A stretch of DNA of 34,777 bases from Lutibacter sp. GTDB lineage: Bacteria; Bacteroidota; Bacteroidia; Flavobacteriales; Flavobacteriaceae. The stretch covers positions 5,117-39,893 of the forward strand of contig NVWM01000016.1 in assembly GCA_002733665.1 (NCBI GenBank), read 5' to 3'. The notes beneath the pieces are model-generated. The model saw only the letters and a list, made by a program, of their open reading frames with translations, did no database searches and was not told the DNA's origin. Of the stretch, positions 25,534 to 33,600 are shown piece by piece; position 1 is the first letter of the stretch, and the number at the start of each line of letters is the position of its first letter. Both the position numbers and the translations under genes were made by a program.

Positions 25534-26118
25534 TCATGTAATAAAATAGAAAAATAAAAAGAGTAAAATCCACAATATATCTACAAAATGCCAAAAGATT
25601 GCACCTAACTCTAAGCCTAGTGTTTCCGTAGCATTGTAACGTTTTTTAAAATGATTATAAATAACAACAAGTAGCACAATAAACCCAGCAGCAACATGTA
25701 ATAAATGCGCAAAGGATATTACAATCATCAATGAAGAGGATACAACACTGCCTTTTCCAACAAAATAAAGTCCTGCAGCTTTCAATTGATAGAATCCTTG
25801 AATTTGATAAAAAACAAATCCAATCCCAAGAGCCAACGTAAGCAATAAAAATATTGTTGTTAGTTTTCTATTGTCTTTAGTGATATACGATTTTGCTAAA
25901 TAAAATGTAATACTACTCAAAAATAGTAAAATTGTACTTACATACAATGCCGATGGTAATTCAAACGAAACCCAATCTTCTCTATTACTACTTATTATGT
26001 ATGCACTTGTTAAACCAATAAACATCATAGTCATGCTCACCATAGAGATCCACAACATCGGTTTTGCAGATTTTTGTTTTGCGATTTTATATTCCTGTTC
26101 TAAAGTCTGTTTATTCAT
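25534..26118 (-). CDS. Heme-copper oxidase subunit III, short form
   Basis: 194 aa with five membrane helices. MLWISMVSMTMMFIGLTSAY, VISFAHLLHVAAGFIVLLVV and ATETLGLELGAIFWHFVDIL, then FYFIT at the end, match subunit III of caa3/Bacteroidota type. Subunit III surrounds the catalytic subunit and supports proton uptake. The paired arrangement of a short and a long subunit III gene is usual in flavobacteria. The spacer between ctaB and this gene is copy B of the 84-89-bp repeat, which reaches its start codon. Confidence 0.9.
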   Translation of the reverse strand: MNKQTLEQEYKIAKQKSAKPMLWISMVSMTMMFIGLTSAYIISSNREDWVSFELPSALYVSTILLFLSSITFYLAKSYITKDNRKLTTIFLLLTLALGIGFVFYQIQGFYQLKAAGLYFVGKGSVVSSSLMIVISFAHLLHVAAGFIVLLVVIYNHFKKRYNATETLGLELGAIFWHFVDILWILLFLFFYFIT

Positions 26119-26198
26119 GTGTTCCTATTTATTTTTTTAATTGTCACATGTGTTCGCTATCAATCATTTATTAGATGAAAATGATTTTAACATGCTCG
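26115..26198 (-). repeat. Oxidase-cluster spacer repeat, copy B
   Basis: 84 bp between the ctaB stop and the short subunit III start, including that ATG; partner of copy A at 23312-23400. It can form an 8-bp stem AATCATTT/AAATGATT. On the minus strand GAACACATG occurs twice, once at the real start codon. Confidence 0.75.
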
Positions 26199-26203
26199 GT
26201 TAA

Positions 26204-27097
26204 TTAGTGTAAAAATTTATCTACTACGTAAATTATTTGTATAAGTGTTATGTAAAGAACACTCGAGAGCATTAATTGTCTTGCTATTTTATCTGTTTGA
26301 TGTTTATAGAGTTTTACTGCATAATACATCATAAATGTACCTAACAAAAAGATAAGTACAGCTGTAAATGGGTAAATCCAAAAATCTCCTGTTTGTTTTA
26401 AAACCGGAATTAGAGAAACAACTATCATTACAATAGTGTATAAAATTATCTGTTTTATTGCTCCTCTATCTTTCTTTCCCATTGGCAACATATTAAATCC
26501 TGCCTTTTTATATTCATCAAACTGTAACCATCCAATAGACCAAAAATGCGGAAACTGCCAAAAAAATTGAATCATAAATAAAATTCCCGCTTCTATTCCA
26601 AACTGATTTGTTGCTGCAACCCAACCTAACATAAAAGGTATTGCTCCTGGAATAGCACCTACAAAAACCGTCAAAGGTGTTACCGCCTTTAAAGGTGTAT
26701 AAGCACTTGTATATAAAAATATAGAAATTGCGCCAAACAATGCAGTCTTTGGATTGATATAATACAACATCCCTATACCGAGTATTGCGAAAGCAACTGC
26801 AATAAATAGTGCCATATTCACAGACATTCTTCCTGTAGGAAGTGGTCTATTCATGGTCCGTTTCATCAATGCATCTGTATCTTTTTCTATAATTTGATTA
26901 AATGCATTTGATGCGCCAACCATAAAATAACCTCCAAATGTAAGTATTGCTACTATGGTATAATCAATAGTATCTGCTGCTAATAAATATCCTGCTACAG
27001 AAGAAAACACAACACTTAATGACAACCCAACTTTTGTAAGTTGTTTAAAATCATCTATTATGGTATATTCTTTTGCTTTATCTACTGACGCTTCCAA
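26204..27097 (-). CDS. ctaB: Heme O synthase (protoheme IX farnesyltransferase)
   Basis: 297 aa, UbiA superfamily, about nine membrane helices. It farnesylates heme B to heme O, the precursor of heme A for oxidases. The first Asp-rich motif is GASNAFNQIIEKDTDALMKR (61-80) followed by TMNRPLPTGRM; the second is represented by FWSIGWLQFDEYKKAGFNML. Length and motifs are standard. It is the first gene of the minus-strand oxidase cluster, with a perfect -7 box 32 bases upstream. The N-terminal MEASVDKAKE start is supported by that promoter. Confidence 0.94.
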   Translation of the reverse strand: MEASVDKAKEYTIIDDFKQLTKVGLSLSVVFSSVAGYLLAADTIDYTIVAILTFGGYFMVGASNAFNQIIEKDTDALMKRTMNRPLPTGRMSVNMALFIAVAFAILGIGMLYYINPKTALFGAISIFLYTSAYTPLKAVTPLTVFVGAIPGAIPFMLGWVAATNQFGIEAGILFMIQFFWQFPHFWSIGWLQFDEYKKAGFNMLPMGKKDRGAIKQIILYTIVMIVVSLIPVLKQTGDFWIYPFTAVLIFLLGTFMMYYAVKLYKHQTDKIARQLMLSSVLYITLIQIIYVVDKFLH

Positions 27098-27128
27098 ATT
27101 GAAAAAAATTTTGCTTTTTAAAACGGTG

Positions 27129-27159
27129 CAAAGATATTTTATTCTTGTGTAATAACCAT
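27129..27159 (-). promoter_or_regulatory. Promoter of the oxidase cluster (ctaB)
   Basis: TATCTTTG on the minus strand (27129-27136) is a perfect -7 box; 20 bases upstream is ATG (27157-27159) where TTG is expected, one mismatch. It gives a leader of about 25 bases. Confidence 0.5.
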
Positions 27160-27206
27160 CTTAATTAGTCGGTTTATCAGATAAAAAATAATTTTGCAAA
27201 AAAAGC

Positions 27207-27236
27207 TTTGGAATTTATATAATTGTTTTAAATTTG
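27207..27236 (+). promoter_or_regulatory. Promoter of the tRNA pair
   Basis: TTTG (27207-27210), 18-base spacer, then TAAATTTG (27229-27236), a perfect TAnnTTTG box. tRNA-Gly begins 44 bases further on. It is back to back with the ctaB promoter. Confidence 0.55.
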
Positions 27237-27279
27237 CCGTCCATTAAAACATCAAATGGATCGTTCTTTTACAATGACT

Positions 27280-27351
27280 GCGAAAGTAGCTCAGGGGTAG
27301 AGCATCACCTTGCCAAGGTGGAGGTCGCGGGTTCAAATCCCGTCTTTCGCT
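27280..27351 (+). tRNA. tRNA-Gly(GCC)
   Basis: Full cloverleaf: acceptor GCGAAAG/CTTTCGC, D-arm GCTC-AGGGGTA-GAGC, anticodon stem TCACC/GGTGG with loop TTGCCAA (anticodon GCC at 27312-27314), T-arm GCGGG-TTCAAAT-CCCGT (one G-T pair). No CCA is encoded. Confidence 0.97.
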
Positions 27352-27399
27352 CTAACTCTCAACAATATACCAATGCAACGTAATTTTTACTTGCAAAAT

Positions 27400-27483
27400 G
27401 CTCAAGTGGTGGAATTGGTAGACACGCCGGACTTAAAATCCTGTGCTCTTTGGGGCGTGCGGGTTCAAGTCCCGCCTTGAGTA
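27400..27483 (+). tRNA. tRNA-Leu(UAA)
   Basis: Acceptor GCTCAAG/CTTGAGT with a terminal G-T pair; D-arm region GGTGGAATTGGTAGAC; anticodon loop CTTAAAA (UAA at 27434-27436); long variable arm as required for Leu; T-arm GCGGG-TTCAAGT-CCCGC. It lies 48 bases after tRNA-Gly and is probably co-transcribed with it. Confidence 0.95.
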
Positions 27484-27485
27484 CT

Positions 27486-27523
27486 AAAAACTCTCTTAAT
27501 CTTTTGATTTTGAGAGTTTTTTT
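27486..27523 (+). terminator. Terminator of the tRNA pair
   Basis: 10-bp stem AAAAACTCTC/GAGAGTTTTT with a 16-base loop and a run of T, two bases after tRNA-Leu. Confidence 0.8.
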
Positions 27524-27630
27524 GGTTTATAATGACACTTTTTTAAAGAGTTTTTGAAAAAAAAATTAGTAAAGTGAAAAAAAATTGATATTCGTATAAC
27601 TATTCACCAGAATTATTCCTCAACTAAAAA

Positions 27631-27698
27631 GCAGTTGCAACAATTTTTGATTTTTTCGTCCCCACAACGATAAGTAAATCTTAGAATGTTACAACTGC
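27631..27698. repeat. Inverted repeat upstream of the OmpA-family stop
   Basis: GCAGTTGCAAC (27631-27641) and GTTACAACTGC (27688-27698) pair over 11 bp with one wobble, around an AT-rich 46-base interval. It lies in the 255-bp spacer 27524-27778, which otherwise holds only the next inverted repeat. Confidence 0.55.
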
Positions 27699-27707
27699 AA
27701 TTAATAG

Positions 27708-27780
27708 GAAACGATTACAGAAAACTAATAAATTTACACACAATAATGAAAATATTAGTTTTCTGTAATCGTTTCTTTTT
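27708..27780. terminator. Perfect 23-bp inverted repeat, probable terminator
   Basis: Arms 27708-27730 and 27753-27775 are perfectly complementary (GAAACGATTACAGAAAAC, then TAATA) around a 22-base loop. The plus strand continues CTTTTTA, so it is a classic terminator from the left; from the right it follows the OmpA-family stop by a few bases and may protect that 3' end. The stem is longer than typical terminators. Confidence 0.6.
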
Positions 27781-29719
27781 ATTTCATCTTAATAATAATA
27801 AATTCTGTTCTTCTATTTAACTGGTGTTCTTTTTCCGAACACTTCACATTATTACTACATTTATTTCTCAATTGTGTCTCTCCAAAACCTTCATGACTTG
27901 TAATTCTTGATGCATCTACGCCATTAGAAATTATATAATCATATGTCGATTTTGCTCTTCTCTTTGATAAAGCGCTATTATAAGCATTTGAAGCCCTACT
28001 ATCTGTATGAGATTCTAGTCTTATAACCATCCCTGGATATTCTTTGACCATTAAATCAACTACTTTATTAAGTTCTATTGCTGCGTCTGGTCGAATAAAT
28101 GACTTGTTTAAATCAAAATAAATTTTATCTAAGTTTGCAAGTAAAACAACATCTTCAATAGGTTTTAACCCAATATTTAAATCAACAACAAGTTCTTCTT
28201 CTTTTTCAAGTCCAAAGGAGTTAAAATCTTTTTCAGCGTCTTGATATTTCTCTTTAGATACATTTAAAACAAAATCTTCATCTCTATCAATTAAATGTTC
28301 AAAAGACCCATCCTCTCTAGTAGTAAAATAAGCAATTTCTTCACCATTCTTACGTGTCAGAACTACTTTTGCTCCAGCAACAGGTTCATTATTCACATCG
28401 TTAAAGACCTGACCTTTGAGTGTTAGTGGTGGAATTGGTGGAATTGGCTTAGCTCTAGCAAATGCATAAATATCATCTCCTCCTAATCCACCTTTTCTGT
28501 TTGAAGAAACATATCCTTTAAGGCTGTCTTCTGATAAATAATAGGCAATATCATCTTTTTTACTGTTAATTGGTTCCCCTAAATTTATAACATTTACAAT
28601 CTCATTGTTTTCATCTCTTACCGAAGCAAATACATCCATTAAGCCTAAACCAACATGTCCATCAGAAGAAAAATACAATGTTTCGTCTTTATCATGTATA
28701 AATGGAAACGTTTCATTTCCTTCTGTATTTACTATGTCACCTAAATTTTTAGGCGCTCCTAAAGTTCCATTAGAACTTACTGTACTTACATAAATATCTG
28801 TTCCTCCATATCCTTTAGGCATATCGGAAGCGAAATACAACTTCTTTCCATCTTTACTTAAGGATGGATTATATACTAAATATTTTGCATTGTTTAAGTT
28901 TGTTGATTTTATATTTGTCCAGTTACCATCAATTAATTCTGCAGTATAAATACCTACTTGCATCGTCCCTTTTGAATCCTTAATTTTTTTGTTCTGAAAA
29001 TAATTACTCCTTGAAAAATACATCTTATTCCCTTTTGGATTAAAGGTTACAGAACCATCATGATATATTGTATTCACATCTCCTTCTATCCTTGTAGTTG
29101 TCGCTACACTTCCATTCTCTTTTGAAGTTACATACACATCTAAAAGTGGCTGCTCATCCCATGAGTAAAGACGTTTAACAGACACACCTTCATCTCTTGA
29201 TGAAGCAAAGTATAATTTGTCATCAAACTCTACAGCCCCAAATTCATTAAACTCGGTGTTGATATTTAATTCGGATAATGTATGTGTTTGAAAACTGTTA
29301 AAAATCCCACTTGCTAAATCTCCATCTTTAAAAAATTCTTTTATTCTTAAATCATCATCGTTCCCTTGTTCTTTATATTTTTTCATCCAAACCTTAGATT
29401 CATTATAGTCACCTGTTGCTCTTAATACTTGAGCATAATAATAGTAATATTTAGAAGGCACGTTTGGTTGCTGAACAACTTGCTTATATATTGACAATGC
29501 TTTTTCGGGCATACGTAACATAATATATGTATCTCCTAATTTTCGTAGTGCATAACCTTTATTATCGTCCTTGTCTATCAATTTTTGATAGTGTTTAATT
29601 GCTTTTACAAACGAAAAGTTATTGTATAAGCCTTCAGCCCTTTTCTGTCTTACTGTTTGTCCAATTGCTGATGAGCAAATTAAAACAAAAGCTATAAATA
29701 ATGGTTTTATATTCTTCAT
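27779..29719 (-). CDS. TPR-PD40-OmpA outer-membrane protein (PorE-like)
   Basis: 646 aa from the ATG at 29719, which gives the clean signal MKNIKPLFIAFVLICSSAIG; two more ATGs lie 6 and 9 bases upstream. Domain order: TPR-like helices (about 25-130), PD40 beta-propeller repeats (LYFASSRDEG, MYFSRSNYF, PSLSKDGKKLYFASDMPKGY, TLYFSSDGHVGLG, KGYVSSNRKGG), a carboxypeptidase-regulatory-like domain (LKGQVFNDVNNEPVAGAKVV), and a C-terminal OmpA domain (KIYFDLNKSFIRPDA, LESHTDSRASNAYN, LSKRRAKSTYDYI) that binds peptidoglycan. The architecture matches PorE-type proteins linked to type IX secretion. It follows the PorP/SprF gene within 16 bases. Confidence 0.9.
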   Translation of the reverse strand: MKNIKPLFIAFVLICSSAIGQTVRQKRAEGLYNNFSFVKAIKHYQKLIDKDDNKGYALRKLGDTYIMLRMPEKALSIYKQVVQQPNVPSKYYYYYAQVLRATGDYNESKVWMKKYKEQGNDDDLRIKEFFKDGDLASGIFNSFQTHTLSELNINTEFNEFGAVEFDDKLYFASSRDEGVSVKRLYSWDEQPLLDVYVTSKENGSVATTTRIEGDVNTIYHDGSVTFNPKGNKMYFSRSNYFQNKKIKDSKGTMQVGIYTAELIDGNWTNIKSTNLNNAKYLVYNPSLSKDGKKLYFASDMPKGYGGTDIYVSTVSSNGTLGAPKNLGDIVNTEGNETFPFIHDKDETLYFSSDGHVGLGLMDVFASVRDENNEIVNVINLGEPINSKKDDIAYYLSEDSLKGYVSSNRKGGLGGDDIYAFARAKPIPPIPPLTLKGQVFNDVNNEPVAGAKVVLTRKNGEEIAYFTTREDGSFEHLIDRDEDFVLNVSKEKYQDAEKDFNSFGLEKEEELVVDLNIGLKPIEDVVLLANLDKIYFDLNKSFIRPDAAIELNKVVDLMVKEYPGMVIRLESHTDSRASNAYNSALSKRRAKSTYDYIISNGVDASRITSHEGFGETQLRNKCSNNVKCSEKEHQLNRRTEFIIIKMK

Positions 29720-29734
29720 AATCATCATAATTGG

Positions 29735-30658
29735 TTAAAAGTATCTTTGTGATTTTAATCTATTCTTCAAAAATTTAAATTCATAAATCAATAAAATTTC
29801 GTGCGATCCAGATGTATAGTCTCTTATTTCTCCTGTTGCAATCTCATATGCATATCCAACTCTAAATTGTTTTGATACTTGAAAATCTGCAATTGCTCCT
29901 AACGATCTTTGTTGGTCATTAATTCTATATGACGCTCCTAACCAAAACTTATCATTGAACAAGAAATTTGCTGTTAAATCTGTAGAAATTGCTGCTCCTT
30001 TTACATGTTTAAGCAAAAAAGATGGTTTAAATTTTGTCGACTCACTTAAATCAAACACATAACCTCCTATTAAATAATAATGTACTCTGTCTAAACTCTC
30101 ATATAATTCATTTAAGTTCTTATCATGATTAATTATTCGAGGCATAGAAAGACCAGCGTACCACTTATTAGAGTGTAACAATGCTCCAGCTCCAACATTC
30201 ATATTCCAACGATTAAACTTATTTTGTTCATCAAAATATTGATCTGGATTTTCTAAATCATATAACTCATTATCAATCTTATAGTATGTTGCACCTCCTT
30301 TTAATCCAAATGACAATTTGGTTTTTTCAGATGTTTTAATTGTATAAGAAAAGTCGGCATAAGCAGAAGTAAAATCTTCATATCCTAATTTATCTTTTAT
30401 CAACGATAGTCCTACACCTATCTTTTCATTTCTTAGAGGAGAGTGAATAGATAATGTTTGTGTTTGTGGCCCTCCATCAAATCCTACCCATTGATTTCTA
30501 TTTAAAGCTACGATACTTAATGCATCTCTGCTTCCTGCATAAGCAGGATTTACAGCAATTGTATTATACATATACTGTGTGAACTGAGATAATTGCTGTG
30601 CTTTACAATCAATATTTGTTAATAACATCAACAATACAACGATTAGTGTCTTTTTCAT
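29735..30658 (-). CDS. PorP/SprF family type IX secretion outer-membrane protein
   Basis: 307 aa with a signal peptide (MKKTLIVVLLMLLTNIDCKA). QLSQFTQYMYNTIAVNPAYA, then GSRDALSIVALNRNQWVGFD, is the PorP/SprF signature, followed by a barrel ending in YAYEIATGEIRDYTSGSHEI and a basic tail. Such proteins help secrete or anchor partner adhesins that carry the type-B C-terminal sorting domain; SprF does so for SprB in Flavobacterium. It lies 30 bases after the adhesin gene and 6-16 bases before the OmpA-family gene, forming one operon. Confidence 0.93.
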   Translation of the reverse strand: MKKTLIVVLLMLLTNIDCKAQQLSQFTQYMYNTIAVNPAYAGSRDALSIVALNRNQWVGFDGGPQTQTLSIHSPLRNEKIGVGLSLIKDKLGYEDFTSAYADFSYTIKTSEKTKLSFGLKGGATYYKIDNELYDLENPDQYFDEQNKFNRWNMNVGAGALLHSNKWYAGLSMPRIINHDKNLNELYESLDRVHYYLIGGYVFDLSESTKFKPSFLLKHVKGAAISTDLTANFLFNDKFWLGASYRINDQQRSLGAIADFQVSKQFRVGYAYEIATGEIRDYTSGSHEILLIYEFKFLKNRLKSQRYF

Positions 30659-30688
30659 AATATATATTTATTAATTTTTTATTGTCAA

Positions 30689-33600
30689 TTAGTGTCCTAA
30701 ATAAATGTATCCTGTTATTGGCTTGAATCCACTGCCTACAATATTTACTACATAATAATATGTTCCTGCAGGCAATTTATCACTGGCTCCTATTGTCATT
30801 CCTCCTTCAGCATTATAGCCTGTCCAGTTATTTTGATAATTTCCTGATTCGAAAACCATGTGTCCCCATCTATTTAAAATCTTTACATCATATGTAAATC
30901 CACATAATTCTAATCCTTTAATTTCAAAGGCATCATTATTTAAATCACCATTAGGTGTGACAACTTTTGAAATTTCAATATCATCAGTAGAACATGGCAA
31001 CACAACACAATCGTCATTTACATTAATTGTAATAGTTGTTATACTAGTACAGCCATTAACATCAACAGTATATTCAAATACATAAGTTCCTAACTCTACA
31101 GTTGATGGATCAAAAATACCATTGGTGATTATTACGTTTCCTGAAACTACATTCCAAACACCATCTACAGGTAGATCACTCGGAACAAAATCTAATAAAT
31201 CTATTGAAATATCTTCAATACAAACATCAAACTCTACTTCTGTAATTAAATCTACTGTTGGTGACTCTATCGTTACTTCAACCGTTGCTGTACATTCTAA
31301 AGCATCTATCACTTCAAACAAGTACGTTCCTGCTGTTAATCCTTCAAATAATGGGCTGTCTTGCAATGTTCCGCCATCAATATTATATTGATATGGTGCT
31401 TGACCGTCTGTTGCTGTCAATTCTACTGATCCGGAGCCATCTATAGTACAATCATTAGTAATACCTGTTGGATTGGCGATTAAATTCAATACTGCATTTG
31501 GTGCCAAAATCGTTACTTCAACCGTTGCTGTACATTCTAAAGCATCTATCACTTCAAATAAGTACGTCCCTGCTGTTAATCCTTCAAATAACGGACTGTC
31601 TTGCAATGTTCCGCCATCAATATTATATTGATATGGTGCTTGACCATCTGTTGCTGTCAATTCTACTGATCCAGATCCATCTATAGTACAATCATTAGTT
31701 ATGTTTGACACATCGGCTACTAAGGCTAATAGTGCACTTGGTTGAGTTATAGTTACACTCTGTTCATAAGTACATCCATTTGCATCTAAAACTTCAACTG
31801 TATAACTACCTGCAGCTAAGTCTTCAAAAATTCCTGTTGAATTATAAGTTACTCCTCCATCTATTGAATATGAATATGGTGGAATACCTCCAGAGCCTAC
31901 AACTGTTACAGTACCTGTAGCACCATCAAAACAAGAAGAGGTTTGAGCAGTTATTGAACCGGAAACTACTGTTGCTGGCTCTAGTATTGTAGAACTGTTA
32001 GTTGTTGTACAATCATTTGCATCGGTAATTGTAACACTATAAGTTCCAGCAACTAAATCTATTAAATCTTCTGTAGTTTCACCATTATCCCATAAATATT
32101 CATAAGGTGGTGTCCCGCCATTTACTGTTAAATCTAATGACCCTGTTGCTTCATATCTACATAAAACATTTATTCCCGCTATTCCTGAACTTAAAACTGC
32201 TGGCTCATTTACAGTAATTGATGTACTAGTTGTACATAGGGTCGCTGTATCTGTAACTGTAATAGTATAATCTCCTGCTTCTAATCCACTTACACTCGCT
32301 GTAGTGTCTTGTAAAACATCCCATGCATATGTGAAGTTTCCTGATCCACCTGTTGCTACTGCTGTAACACTTCCGTTACTCTCACCATTACAAACTACTG
32401 AACTTGAACTTCCAGTTACTGATAAATTTAAACATTTTCCTGAATTTACTGTTACTGTTGTTTCATCTGTACATCCATTGGCATCTGTTACTGTTACTGT
32501 ATAACTACCCTGTGATAAACCTGTAAGGTCTGCTGTTGTTTCTCCATTTGGTGTCCAAACATAAGTATATGGTTCAACTCCTCCTGTTGTTGTTGATGTT
32601 GCTGTTCCATCACCTGTTGCTGGACCGCTCTCATCTGTTGTTGTTGCAGTAATCCCTAATGAATTACTTGGCTCCGTAATAGAAATTGATTCTTCAACTG
32701 CTTGACAAACTGTACCATCTATTGTTACACTTACGTCATAAACGCCTGAAGTTAAATTCGATAAAGTACTACTAGTTACTCCAGAATCCGTTTGTCCATT
32801 TGACCAAACAAAGGTAAAAGTTGCTGTTGGATTTGTAGCAGAACTTGCTGTTACAATTCCCGAACCTGTTGCATCTCCTGTACATAAAACATCTGTTATA
32901 TCACCTATTGTAATTACAGTATCACAAGCGTTTACACATTCGATAACAATACTTTGTGTTAATTCACATCCGTTTGCATCTGTTACTGTTACACTATGTA
33001 TACCATCTGATAAATTTATAGCTGTAGCCGTTGTTTGACTTGCTGCTGAAACACTCCATAAATATGTGTAACCTGAACCTTCTGTTCCTCCTGAAACTGC
33101 AACTGTTGCTTCACCATTTGAACATCCTTGCGCTGTATTAGCATCAACCTTACTAATATTTAAACTCAATGCTATTGATGGCTCGCCTATTGTAGCACTC
33201 GCTGTAATTGTACACCCTTTGGCATCAGTAATTAAAACAGTGTAAGTTCCAGCTATTACATCACTAAGATCTTCTGTCATTGTATTATCTGTGTCATTCC
33301 ACTGGTATTGATAAGGTAATGTTCCTCCTGTAACTGTTAAGTCTATGCTTCCTGTTGAGTCACTAGTACATAAAACATCTGTTACAATAGTTGAGGTTGT
33401 TAAAACTGGGTGCAAGACTGTAATTGATTGCTCATGAACCACTTCTAAACCACAACTATCAGTTCCTGTCCATGTTCTTACTATTGTATGTGATGCGTCA
33501 CAATAACTACCATTTTCTACTTCTTCAAAAGCAACTGTTGCATCACCACAAATATCACTTGCTGTTAACGTATCTGCAAGTGGTATTGAATCTGCATTTA

